Positions 9,422-17,889 of a DNA stretch of 34,148 bases are shown piece by piece (position 1 is the first letter of the stretch; each line of letters begins with the position of its first letter). The stretch spans positions 1 through 34,148 of the forward strand of contig CAYQJV010000014.1 of assembly GCA_964417925.1 (NCBI GenBank), in the 5' to 3' direction. Source of the DNA: CAYQJV01 sp964417925. GTDB taxonomy: Bacteria > Hydrothermota > Tepidihabitantia > B3-TA06 > CAYQJV01. Both the position numbers and the translations under genes were made by a program. Below the pieces are notes generated by a model. It was given only the letters and a program-made list of their open reading frames with translations, was not told the origin of the DNA and searched no databases.

Positions 9422-10054
9422 ATGAATAAAAATGTAGTAGTCTTTTTTATGATTCTATCTACCTTGACATATGGATTCGAAATTAAAGGTGTAGTAGGAT
9501 TGAATTATCAAACCTATTCCAAAACAATTGAAAATACTACTATCTCCAGTAATGGCTCGGGAGTAGGAACCCATATAGGATTAGGAGCAGGTATTGACCT
9601 TACTCCTGGATGTCTTCCTGCGGTATTAATGCTTGAAACAGGTGTATGGATACAGAATGCAAATTATAAATGGAAAGTGGGGAGTATTGAGTATGAAGAA
9701 CATTATTTAAATTTTGTAATTCCTATTGTGCCTAAGATAGTAGTTAGTCCTCCTATGACAGGGTTTTCCTTGGGTTTTGGTATTGGGCCTACTATTCTTT
9801 CCAATCTTTCTGGAACTGCAAGGACCAGAATCGGTGAGGGGCCCTGGAGTGAAAGTAAGCTCTCTAAGGAGGATTTAAAAACATTTTTATGTTTCAGATT
9901 ACAGGGAGAAATGGGGTTCAGGGTTGCTCCTATGGTGTGGGTATCTCCTTATTTTATAATACAACCAAATCTTACTGCAGATGATCCTGATACTGATTCA
10001 AAGGAATCAAGGAGTTATACTCTTTTGGGATTTTCTTTAATTTTTAGAATATAA
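9422..10054 (+). CDS. Small outer-membrane beta-barrel protein (PorT/OMP_b-brl-like)
   Basis: A 210-residue exported protein. Residues 1-18 form a signal peptide (charged start, hydrophobic VVVFFMILSTLTYG). The rest is a run of amphipathic strands rich in Gly, Tyr and Phe (GVVGLNYQTYSK, THIGLGAGIDL, LETGVWIQ, GFSLGFGIGP) ending in LLGFSLIFRI, with a terminal aromatic-x-aromatic pattern typical of eight-stranded barrels. I chose ATG 9422, not an in-frame upstream start at 9317, because it follows AGGAGG and starts a clean signal peptide, and the upstream start lies before the promoter. It is followed 16 bases later by an OmpA-family gene, so the two are probably co-transcribed. The exact role is unknown. 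Confidence 0.75.
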   Translation: MNKNVVVFFMILSTLTYGFEIKGVVGLNYQTYSKTIENTTISSNGSGVGTHIGLGAGIDLTPGCLPAVLMLETGVWIQNANYKWKVGSIEYEEHYLNFVIPIVPKIVVSPPMTGFSLGFGIGPTILSNLSGTARTRIGEGPWSESKLSKEDLKTFLCFRLQGEMGFRVAPMVWVSPYFIIQPNLTADDPDTDSKESRSYTLLGFSLIFRI

Positions 10055-10070
10055 CGTAGGGAGGCTGTAG

Positions 10071-11825
10071 ATGAAAAAAATCATTGCATTGATTTTTACA
10101 GGAATTGTTTTTGGTTATCAGAGTTTCACTGGGACAAAAGGATTTGGCGGTATATACTCTGCATTTTGTGAAGATCCAGGTACCATAGGATTCAATACAC
10201 GAATATATGGATACTACGAAAGCGTGTACCATCTTCAAGAAGGGACTACATACGATGTTATGAATTCTTCTCCTTTTATAAGTCTTTCAGTATCTCTTTG
10301 GAAATATCTTGAACTTTCTGGATTCGGATTGGGTTATTTTTATTATGAAACAGGTGGAAATATGACCTATGGAATACAGGATTATGGAGCAGTAGCTAAA
10401 GGGGTAATTCCATTCCCTGTGGGTGAAGAGTCTCAGGTGGGTATAGGAATTTTGGGATTTGCAAGTATGTCTCCTCCTTCTTCAATAAGTGCTTCAACCG
10501 ATAATAACATGTCCAGAATACTGGGATATTATCCCTTTTCAGTAAAAAATCCGGAGTTTGGTGCTTTATTTTTGATGGGTTTTGAGGCAAAAAATTGGGA
10601 TGTGCATTTGAATGCAGGATACAAATATCAGAGTTCCGTAGTGGTACAGGATACTTCATACACACTGCCCCAATGGATATTGGGAGGGGTAGGTATAGAG
10701 ATAAAAAATATAAAATTTTTAGATTTCTTTACTGCCTTTAATATTTTTTATCCCTTGGAAAGCGTAGAATCTGAAACACCTATTATTCTTACCTATCCTT
10801 TAAAAACTCCAAGAAACATTGCAGATATATTGTGTGATGTAAATTTTGGTGTACGTTTTAGAATATCATCATGGTTTGATGTTGAAATTTCCGGAGGTCT
10901 TGATCCTCTGGATATGCAGGAGAGTTATTATGGAGAAATTGGTTTTTCAATATTGTTTAACCCATTCAAAAAACCTGCAAAGGTTCTTGAAGGAATTGTG
11001 TATGATGCAGAGACTAAAAAACCCATTCCAGATGCAATGGTCATTGTTCAACATCAGGGTAAGGTGGATACTTTTCTTACTTCTCCTTCCGGAGAGTTTG
11101 AGGTTGAGGTAAAAGATTTTGATGCTGTGGTGGTTCATAAAAAAGGTTATGAAGATGAGATTCTTGGAAAAGAGGAAATGAGGAAGTATGTTGAAGTATA
11201 TTTAGAAAAGGCAGGAGCAGTACTTCAAGGGTTGGTGTATGATGCAGAAACCGGTAGACCCTTAGATGCAAAAATAAAGATAATATCGGATGGAGAGATA
11301 TTTTCAATACAGAGCAGTGATCCAGTAACAGGGATATATAAGATTACAATGCCAGAAGGAGAATACATTGCAGAAGTATTTAGGGAAGGATACTACACAG
11401 ATAGGAGAATGGTGTCTCTTGGAAAAAGTGAAATAAAGTGCGTTGATTTTGCCCTTCATAAAAAACCTGCTCCTAAGAAGACAGTAAAAAAATCTATAAC
11501 CAAAAGGATTTATTTTGGAAGAGGAGAAACATATCCTTCTCCCAAATATATCCCTATGCTTGAGGAGATAGCAGAACTTATAAAAAATTCACCGGATGCT
11601 ACTGTGGTAATTGAAGGTCACACGGATAGCGTAGGAAATCAAGAAAGAAACTATTGGATAGGTTACCGAAGAGCAGAAAATGTAGCAAGAATTCTTGCTT
11701 CCTTTGGAGTTCCTTGGGGAAAACTTCATATTCTAAGTGCCGGTGAGACCCAACCCATAGGTGATAATAGAACCAGAAGTGGAAGGGCTTTAAATAGAAG
11801 GGTGGAGATAAGAGTTACTTATTGA
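10071..11825 (+). CDS. OmpA-family protein with barrel and two carboxypeptidase-regulatory-like domains
   Basis: This 584-residue envelope protein has a signal peptide (MKKIIALIFTGIVFGYQ), an N-terminal ~290-residue beta-rich barrel-like region, and two consecutive carboxypeptidase-regulatory-like (transthyretin-fold) domains starting near residues 305 and 384, both with the pattern G-x-VYDAET-x-(K/R)P. From ~477 it has a C-terminal OmpA peptidoglycan-binding domain, with IYFGRGETYPSP, VIEGHTDSVGNQERN, YRRAENVARIL and the final NRRVEIRV. OmpA domains anchor outer-membrane proteins to peptidoglycan through the diaminopimelate-binding Asp and Arg (HTDS and NRRVE here). The ribosome site is GGGAGG. 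It is probably in one transcript with the small barrel gene upstream. Confidence 0.9.
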   Translation: MKKIIALIFTGIVFGYQSFTGTKGFGGIYSAFCEDPGTIGFNTRIYGYYESVYHLQEGTTYDVMNSSPFISLSVSLWKYLELSGFGLGYFYYETGGNMTYGIQDYGAVAKGVIPFPVGEESQVGIGILGFASMSPPSSISASTDNNMSRILGYYPFSVKNPEFGALFLMGFEAKNWDVHLNAGYKYQSSVVVQDTSYTLPQWILGGVGIEIKNIKFLDFFTAFNIFYPLESVESETPIILTYPLKTPRNIADILCDVNFGVRFRISSWFDVEISGGLDPLDMQESYYGEIGFSILFNPFKKPAKVLEGIVYDAETKKPIPDAMVIVQHQGKVDTFLTSPSGEFEVEVKDFDAVVVHKKGYEDEILGKEEMRKYVEVYLEKAGAVLQGLVYDAETGRPLDAKIKIISDGEIFSIQSSDPVTGIYKITMPEGEYIAEVFREGYYTDRRMVSLGKSEIKCVDFALHKKPAPKKTVKKSITKRIYFGRGETYPSPKYIPMLEEIAELIKNSPDATVVIEGHTDSVGNQERNYWIGYRRAENVARILASFGVPWGKLHILSAGETQPIGDNRTRSGRALNRRVEIRVTY

Positions 11826-11860
11826 TAAATTAGGTGGATAGCAATACTTTATTTTTTAAT

Positions 11861-11888
11861 TTGACAGTTCTGCATTTTTATGTAACAT
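11861..11888 (+). promoter_or_regulatory. Promoter of the 97-residue membrane protein gene
   Basis: TTGACA (11861-11866), 16 bases, TAACAT (11883-11888), then a leader of about 30 bases ending in AGGAGG before the ATG at 11926. Confidence 0.7.
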
Positions 11889-11925
11889 TTAACGAACTTT
11901 TTCAAACTCAAAAATAGGAGGTAAA

Positions 11926-12219
11926 ATGGCAGATGTTAAAACTCCAGAAGAACGTTATGATGAAAGGTTAAAAGCCACAGTAGATCTTCTCTATCTAATG
12001 AATCTCACATGGCTTTATGTTTTTTCTTTACTCTACCCCTTGGTTGGTATCATATTTGGAATAATTCTTAGAGCAGGTTCCATCTCAGAAAGAGGAAAAA
12101 GGATAGGTATGATCGCTCTCATTCTTGGAATCATAAATCTTGTTGTTATTATTGTAGTATGGATTATTGTTTTTGTAATAGCCTTTGCAGCTGCAGCAGG
12201 TGGAAGAGGCATTTACTAA
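11926..12219 (+). CDS. Small membrane protein of unknown function
   Basis: A 97-residue protein with a charged N-terminus (MADVKTPEERYDERLKATVD) followed by a membrane hairpin. One hydrophobic stretch runs from about residue 25 to 48 and a second from about 62 to 92 (IGMIALILGIINLVVIIVVW), separated by a basic loop with GSISERGKRIG. The pattern 'small cytosolic start, two helices, glycine near GIILR' resembles small DUF4870/DUF4190-like membrane proteins, but I cannot assign a family. It has its own promoter, a strong AGGAGG site and a GC-rich hairpin right after its stop, so it is mainly a monocistronic gene. Confidence 0.75.
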   Translation: MADVKTPEERYDERLKATVDLLYLMNLTWLYVFSLLYPLVGIIFGIILRAGSISERGKRIGMIALILGIINLVVIIVVWIIVFVIAFAAAAGGRGIY

Positions 12220-12227
12220 ATAATTCT

Positions 12228-12254
12228 AAAGGGAGGGAGAGCATCCCTCCCTTT
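12228..12254 (+). terminator. Strong hairpin after the 97-residue membrane protein gene
   Basis: A perfect 11-bp inverted repeat: AAAGGGAGGGA, loop GAGCA, TCCCTCCCTTT. It begins nine bases after the stop codon. Only three T's follow (within the stem), so it is a partial terminator or attenuator rather than a textbook one. The next gene starts 17 bases later without its own visible promoter. Confidence 0.65.
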
Positions 12255-12271
12255 CTCTGCAGTTAAATGAT

Positions 12272-14935
12272 ATGATTATTTTTCTGTCTTTTTTGTTTAC
12301 CTCTCTTCATACAGAACTCTACTGGGTGTATTTTATTGATAAACCCATCTTTAAAACCAACATGATAGATTGGTTTTCTGCGGATGCTCTTGCAAGAAGG
12401 AAGAAATTTATGCATAGGTACTTTGATTCCTATGATTTGCCTGTAAATCCTTCCTATATAAAGATAATAGAAGCAATGGGAGCAAGGAAGAAGGTATGTT
12501 CTCGGTGGTTGAATGCCTGCTCTTTTTTTATGTCTCCTGAAGTAAAAGAAAGAGTAGAGAAACTCTGGTTTGTTAAAAAGGTAGAACCGGTAAGGATTTT
12601 GAAGGTAAGGGTTCCAAAGGATAAAAATGTAAGTTTATTCAGAGTTCATTATGATTCTTCATTTGCAGGAATTACTTATCGGCAACTTGAACTGTTTAAC
12701 ATTAATAAAGTACATGATATGGGATATTTGGGAGAGGGTGTTAAGATAGGATTTTTGGATACAGGCTTAAGAAAGAATAATTTTGCTTTAAGAATGGCAA
12801 AAATAGAAAAGGAGCACGATTTTATTACAGGGGATGATATCTTTGTTGTAGAAAATGACTCTTGGATAAAAGTTGTGCAGAACTTTTCTCTTATAGAGAG
12901 TCCAGTATTATTGAAAACTTCTTATGGATGGGCCATGATTTTTATTGCAGACTCAACTCCTACACTTCCTGTACAGATTACTCAAAGGCAGTGTTTTATT
13001 TCTATATCCCAAGATTTTGTTAGGTGGAGTAATCCGGTTAAATTTTCAGATAAATTTTATGCAAGAAACTTAAAGGCTGCAAGTTTTGATAGTATAGTAG
13101 TTGCGATATGGGAAGGTGGAGATGAAGTAACTCAACACGAAATATACCTTACAATTCTTGGAAAGGATTCTGTATTGAGTAAAGAAGTTCTTACAAGAAG
13201 TGGCAAAAATCCAGGAATATGTATAAACGACACAAATATAATCATTGCCTGGTTTGATACTGAGGGGTTGAAATACCGGGAAGGTAGTATAAGTCATGGG
13301 AAGATAACATGGGATGAGGAAAAAATATTTGAACTGTCGTATACAGGAGCTGTCAGTAATCCTGTAATGAGTTATAAAGATGGCTGGATCATTGCTTTTA
13401 TTGATTACGCATTACAAGGAATTGTGTATTTTCTCAATGGCACTAAGTACCTTCTTCCAATTGAAAATCCAATCTCCCTTGATCTATTTAAAGAACAAGG
13501 GGAGGTGTATCTTGTGGTTTCATGTATGGATAAAGAGCCTCAGATTAAACTTTTGAATTTAAGAAATGAAAAGTTTGTCTTAATACATACCTGGCAAAAA
13601 TATGCAGAAAGCATTGATGCAGAGTCGGTAAACGGAATAACAGGAATATTAATAGAATCTTATGGGAAGGTAATTTTCTTTGAAAAGAAAGATGGAACGT
13701 GGAGTGAAAATGAAATAGCAGAAGAATTTTCCTATCATCCCTTTATTGGAGTAAAGGATGGTGTTTTAGTTAAAGGCTTTTGTGTACGTGGTGATGACAA
13801 TACCGATTATGATCCAGAAGAAGATGCAGTAGAACAGCCGAATCATGGAACAAAAGTAGTTGGAGTGGTTGGAGGATATATCCCGGGTAGTTATGTGGGG
13901 GTAGCTCCTGCAGCCACTTTTTACATTGCAAAAACTGAGAAGTACGAGGATATAAATGAAAGGGAATACGAACTTCAAGTAGAAGAAGATACCTGGATAG
14001 AAGGACTTGAGTGGTTGGAAAAAGAGGGAGTGGAAATAGTTAACAGTTCCTTGGGATATTCTGATTGGTACAGTTATGAAGATATGGATGGTAAAACCTC
14101 TCCTGCATCCATTGCAGCTTCTCTTGCAGCTAAAAGAGGAGTTGTAATTGTTACTGCTATGGGAAATGTAACAAAGGCTCATCCTTATATGGTTGTTCCT
14201 GCAGATGCAGAAGGTGTGGTCTCTGTGGGAGGTATTACCACTGATTCTTCCTGGTGGGCTTTTACAGAGACCATTGTGGGGAGTGCTATAGGCCCTACTT
14301 ATGATGGAAGAATGAAACCAGAGCTGGTGGCTTTGGCTGACAGTGTATGGGTTGTTTCTATTGATACTACTGCAGGGTATATGCTTTCAGGAGGTACATC
14401 TTTTGCTACAGCGATTGTTTCTGGAATTTTTGCGCTTGTGCTTTCTGCTCATCCTGAATGGAAAAATCAACCTGAGTCTTTAAAACTGGCAGTATTTACT
14501 ACCGCTTCTAATTATAATACTCCTAACGATACCATAGGTTATGGAATTCCTGACGCATTTAAAGCAGTGTATTTTAAGCCTCCCACTGGAGAGGTGATCA
14601 CTGAAAACATGTTTTTATCGCCTTTTCCAAATCCCTACTATCCTTCTTTACAAGGAAAAATATACTTTCCATTTCAGCTATATAAGGGAGGAAGCTCTAT
14701 TACTCTTCAAATTTATTCTTCTTCAGGAAGACTTATTTTCTATAGGGAGTTAAAGGAAGGAGAAAACGAGTATTTTGCCCCAGGAAGGTATGAAACAAAG
14801 GAGCTACTTGAAAGAATAAAGGCATTTTGGGATGGGAAGGATTTAAATGGAAGGGAGGTTTCTCCAGGATTATACATTGCTGTACTTGCTACCTCTTTTG
14901 GTAACGATGTTACAAAATTTATGCTATTAAAATAG
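12272..14935 (+). CDS. Secreted S8 (subtilisin-like) protease with large insertion and C-terminal sorting-type domain
   Basis: An 887-residue exported serine protease. A short hydrophobic start serves as the signal, followed by a ~130-residue propeptide-like region. The catalytic triad is Asp163 (IGFLDTGL), His525 (PNHGTKVVGVV) and Ser710 (LSGGTSFATAIVSG), with oxyanion Asn632 (VTAMGN). In ordinary subtilases the Asp and His are some tens of residues apart; here ~360 residues separate them. The insert is beta-rich with repeating strands (ITWDEEKIFEL, KDGWIIAFID, NGITGILIESYGKVIFF) and looks like a beta-propeller. The last ~90 residues (SPFPNPY...WDGKDLNGREVSPGLYIAV) match the FlgD-like Ig/type IX-type C-terminal module. 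There is no Shine-Dalgarno before the ATG. The next OmpA gene follows ten bases later. Confidence 0.9.
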   Translation: MIIFLSFLFTSLHTELYWVYFIDKPIFKTNMIDWFSADALARRKKFMHRYFDSYDLPVNPSYIKIIEAMGARKKVCSRWLNACSFFMSPEVKERVEKLWFVKKVEPVRILKVRVPKDKNVSLFRVHYDSSFAGITYRQLELFNINKVHDMGYLGEGVKIGFLDTGLRKNNFALRMAKIEKEHDFITGDDIFVVENDSWIKVVQNFSLIESPVLLKTSYGWAMIFIADSTPTLPVQITQRQCFISISQDFVRWSNPVKFSDKFYARNLKAASFDSIVVAIWEGGDEVTQHEIYLTILGKDSVLSKEVLTRSGKNPGICINDTNIIIAWFDTEGLKYREGSISHGKITWDEEKIFELSYTGAVSNPVMSYKDGWIIAFIDYALQGIVYFLNGTKYLLPIENPISLDLFKEQGEVYLVVSCMDKEPQIKLLNLRNEKFVLIHTWQKYAESIDAESVNGITGILIESYGKVIFFEKKDGTWSENEIAEEFSYHPFIGVKDGVLVKGFCVRGDDNTDYDPEEDAVEQPNHGTKVVGVVGGYIPGSYVGVAPAATFYIAKTEKYEDINEREYELQVEEDTWIEGLEWLEKEGVEIVNSSLGYSDWYSYEDMDGKTSPASIAASLAAKRGVVIVTAMGNVTKAHPYMVVPADAEGVVSVGGITTDSSWWAFTETIVGSAIGPTYDGRMKPELVALADSVWVVSIDTTAGYMLSGGTSFATAIVSGIFALVLSAHPEWKNQPESLKLAVFTTASNYNTPNDTIGYGIPDAFKAVYFKPPTGEVITENMFLSPFPNPYYPSLQGKIYFPFQLYKGGSSITLQIYSSSGRLIFYRELKEGENEYFAPGRYETKELLERIKAFWDGKDLNGREVSPGLYIAVLATSFGNDVTKFMLLK

Positions 14936-14945
14936 GAGGTTAAAT

Positions 14946-16268
14946 ATGGTGTTTTTGCTGTTTTCGCTATTTTTTAAGGATTATGTAACATGGGATAACG
15001 AACTGTATAGAACTGTTAATCCTTCATTTCTATGTAAGGAGAAAAGGCCTGTGATATGTTTGGGGTTTTGCAGTGATCTATATTTAGAGGGGAAATACAC
15101 AGTTCCATTAAAAAATTATGCAGTGAGGCTTAGGGAGTGTATGTATGATAGTAGTTTTTTTACAGGCATTGAACTATCTGTTAAAGTTTCAAAAATTTTT
15201 TATACTGGGTTTTCTATAGGAACAGGAGATGAGAATACATCATTTTTTAATAAAGGAGTTTCTATTGGTATAGGAGTTGGGGTTGATTTTGAAAAGTTTA
15301 AAAATCCTTTGAGGACAGGGTTGTATGGAGAGTTTTCAAAGGATATAAAGCAGGTAGTTTTAAGTGGCATATACAGACTTAGATTAAAAAATCGGATTTT
15401 TAAATACCTGTATATGGGGCTTGATATGGGGATAAAGAATTCATCTTTTAATGTAAAAGGTATTTTGAAAATTCCTGTTTTCTCTTATGGTTCTTTAAGT
15501 GCAGGAGTAAAGTTTGAAACCGATACTTCAAATGGTTTTACAGGATTTATAGGTATCTCTCTATTTTCCAATAGAGTTGAACGTACTGATTTATTTGCTG
15601 ATTATACATTAAAGCTTGTTCCAATTACTCATGGGGTTATTACTGGAATTAAAATAGGTGATGCCTTAAAAGAGGAGAAGGAAAAAAAGAGAAAGGAACA
15701 GATGGTAAGAGCAATTCAAATAAGAGAAGAAGCGTTGAGGAAAGAGATGGAGAGGTTGAAAAAAATAAAAAAAGAACTTGAGGATTTAAGAAACGAAATA
15801 GAAAAAGAGAAACTTTCCTTAGAAGAAAAAAGAAGGGAGGCCTTGGAAGCATTGAAGAAACTTGAGGGGATAAGAATTGCAGAAGAAAAAGAATGGTTAA
15901 GAATAATTGCAGAAGAACGAGCAATTCACTTTGCATCTGGATCTGCTGAAATTCCATTTCCAGATGGTTACAAGGTGCTTGTAAAGATAGGAAGATTTTT
16001 GAAGACCTATCCTGGTAAGAAAATAATAATAGAAGGACATACAGACAATGTGCCTATCGGGCGTAAACTGCGGTCAAAGTATCCTAATAATCAGGCTCTT
16101 TCCGAGGCAAGGGCAGAGACTATAAAAAAGTATTTTGTTGAAGTTGAGGGAATACCTGCTGAGCTTATTACAGCAGTAGGATACGGAGATACAAGACCTA
16201 TTGCACCTAATGATACAGAGGAGGGGAGGGCTAAGAATAGAAGAGTAGAGATAAAAATACTAAAGTAA
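14946..16268 (+). CDS. OmpA-family protein with barrel and coiled coil
   Basis: A 440-residue envelope protein. A brief hydrophobic start (MVFLLFSLFF) may act as signal. Residues ~15-235 are beta-rich (TGFSIGTGDENTSF, GIGVGVDFEKF, LFADYTLKLVP), then residues ~240-315 form a highly charged coiled coil of Glu/Lys/Arg. The end is an OmpA peptidoglycan-binding domain with IHFASGSAEIPFPDG, IIIEGHTDNVPIG, LSEARAETIKKYF and NRRVEIKIL. It likely connects the outer membrane to the cell wall, with the coiled coil as a spacer. AGGAGG precedes the ATG and the gene follows the subtilase by ten bases, so the two are co-transcribed. Its end overlaps convergent lpxC by nine bases. Confidence 0.88.
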   Translation: MVFLLFSLFFKDYVTWDNELYRTVNPSFLCKEKRPVICLGFCSDLYLEGKYTVPLKNYAVRLRECMYDSSFFTGIELSVKVSKIFYTGFSIGTGDENTSFFNKGVSIGIGVGVDFEKFKNPLRTGLYGEFSKDIKQVVLSGIYRLRLKNRIFKYLYMGLDMGIKNSSFNVKGILKIPVFSYGSLSAGVKFETDTSNGFTGFIGISLFSNRVERTDLFADYTLKLVPITHGVITGIKIGDALKEEKEKKRKEQMVRAIQIREEALRKEMERLKKIKKELEDLRNEIEKEKLSLEEKRREALEALKKLEGIRIAEEKEWLRIIAEERAIHFASGSAEIPFPDGYKVLVKIGRFLKTYPGKKIIIEGHTDNVPIGRKLRSKYPNNQALSEARAETIKKYFVEVEGIPAELITAVGYGDTRPIAPNDTEEGRAKNRRVEIKILK

Positions 16269-17000
16269 AATCATATTCAAAATTTTTTTTACAAAATGGT
16301 GATTTGACCAATGTGAGGTGAAAAATATTTTAAAGCTTCCTTTCAATCTTATCCCAGAAAGTGCAAGGTCTCCAAGGAAGTCAAGAATTTTGTGGCGAGC
16401 AAATTCGTTTTTTTTAACTGGTGGGGAATAAACAAAATTATTACTCAGTTTTATTTTAAAGTTTAGGTGTTGCAAGTTTTCTATCTTGTTAATCCTCCAT
16501 CCAAAGGTTTTTGCTTCTGCTATGCGGTGTTCGCTTCCGGATTGATATGTGGCATAAAAAACAAATGGAAAATAATAAAATATTCCATGTATTTTCAATT
16601 CTTCGCAAGGAGAATAATAAATTAATGTTTTACCTCTTTTAAAAAAAAATTCATTTTTGAGTTTTACAGGTTTTCTTCTCTCTTTAAACTCTTTGAAGAT
16701 AAGATAATACTCCTTTCCGCTTCCATCCAGAAAAGGTAGTTCATCTCCTTCTACTTCAACTATTAAATTTGGCATCCCAGCAAGATACCATGCTCCCAGT
16801 AGATGTTCAATGAAAAATATTCTTTCCTCTTTACAGAAAAGTCCTACCGTATTTTTATACACAAAAGCATTATATACACAGGGGACGAAATCCGTGTATT
16901 TTTTATTTTTAATCTTTCTTATAAGAAAACCGCTCCATTTTTTGATTTTTACCTTGCAGAATTTTCCAAAAAGAAACCCTTTACCTCTTATTGTGGTCAA
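16260..17000 (-). CDS. lpxC: UDP-3-O-acyl-N-acetylglucosamine deacetylase (compact LpxC)
   Basis: LpxC performs the committed zinc-dependent deacetylation in lipid A synthesis. At 246 residues this copy is clearly shorter than the usual ~300. Active-site residues are visible: Glu65-His66 (IEHLLGAW), Thr of AKTFGW, His203, Lys204 and Asp207 (ARHKILDFLGD) and a histidine in TSHWSNHHF at the place of the general-acid helper. His66, His203 and Asp207 would bind zinc. The N-terminal TIRGKGFLFGK aligns with the family's TIRATGVGLHSG but lacks the usual histidine, and the stretch before EHLL is shortened. The start is TTG, 20 bases inside the lpxD end; no closer start fits the family N-terminus. It is the last gene of ompH-lpxD-lpxC. 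Confidence 0.85.
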   Translation of the reverse strand: MTTIRGKGFLFGKFCKVKIKKWSGFLIRKIKNKKYTDFVPCVYNAFVYKNTVGLFCKEERIFFIEHLLGAWYLAGMPNLIVEVEGDELPFLDGSGKEYYLIFKEFKERRKPVKLKNEFFFKRGKTLIYYSPCEELKIHGIFYYFPFVFYATYQSGSEHRIAEAKTFGWRINKIENLQHLNFKIKLSNNFVYSPPVKKNEFARHKILDFLGDLALSGIRLKGSFKIFFTSHWSNHHFVKKILNMILL

Positions 17001-17889
17001 TTTTTTTAAAAATCCTTGCCAGAGCCTTTAAGGTCATTTCATGGGGTCTTGCAGGTATGCCCGAGTATACTGAGTTATCAGGAATGTTTTTATACACTGC
17101 AGATTTTGCAAGTATCTTTACATTATTACCTACTCTTACATGTTCCTTTATTCCGCATTGTCCTGCTATTATTACATTATCTCCTATTATTGTGCTTCCG
17201 GCAATTCCTGATTGAGCAGCAATTATGCAGTTTTTGCCTATTTTAACATTATGAGCAATATGACAGAGGTTGTCTATTTTAGTGCCTTCTCCTATAACCG
17301 TATCTGTTATTGTTCCTCTATCTATGGTTACCCCTGCACCTATTTCTACACAATCCTGAATTACTACCCCTCCAAGATGAGGTATATGAATATATGAATT
17401 CTTATCCTTTACATATCCAAATCCTTCAAATCCAATTACAGAGCAAGGTCCTATCACTACTTTTTTGCCTATCTTTACTTTATTCATTATAACCACATTG
17501 GAATATATTACTGTTCCTTCGTCTATTTCAACATCTTCATCTATAAAAACAAAGGGATAAATTACCACATTCTTTTTTATTTTTGCCTTTGGATGTATGA
17601 AGCAGAGTTTATTTTCCTTAGGATACTCTTTCTTTTTAAACAACAATGCAAATTTTGCCCATGCAAGTTTAGGGTTATCTACTTTTATGACTACCAGTTT
17701 TTCTTTTTTATAAGTTACTCTTGTTATTACACATCCTTCCAGATTTTTGAGTACATTTTCATCATTTCCCGTGTAAAAAGAAATTCCCCCATACCTTAGG
17801 TTCTCAAGAGAGGTTAAAAATTTTACTTCATAGGATGGATCTCCATATAACTCTCCTTCCACTAATCTTGCTATTTCCTGGGCCTTCAA
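16981..17889 (-). CDS. lpxD: UDP-3-O-acylglucosamine N-acyltransferase LpxD
   Basis: LpxD adds the second (N-linked) acyl chain in lipid A synthesis. Residues 1-~95 form the uridine-binding domain (AQEIARLVEGELYGDP at the start is typical). Residues ~97-265 are a left-handed beta-helix of hexapeptide repeats (KIKKNVVIYPFVFI, VIGPCSVIGFEGFGY, VEIGAGVTIDRGT). His213 in CHIAHNVKIG is the catalytic base. A C-terminal helix follows YSGIPARPHEMTLKAL. The protein has 302 residues, a little below the usual ~340. The start is a TTG placed directly after the ompH stop with no ribosome site, implying coupling. The next gene, lpxC, begins inside its 3' end. Confidence 0.93.
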   Translation of the reverse strand: MKAQEIARLVEGELYGDPSYEVKFLTSLENLRYGGISFYTGNDENVLKNLEGCVITRVTYKKEKLVVIKVDNPKLAWAKFALLFKKKEYPKENKLCFIHPKAKIKKNVVIYPFVFIDEDVEIDEGTVIYSNVVIMNKVKIGKKVVIGPCSVIGFEGFGYVKDKNSYIHIPHLGGVVIQDCVEIGAGVTIDRGTITDTVIGEGTKIDNLCHIAHNVKIGKNCIIAAQSGIAGSTIIGDNVIIAGQCGIKEHVRVGNNVKILAKSAVYKNIPDNSVYSGIPARPHEMTLKALARIFKKIDHNKR

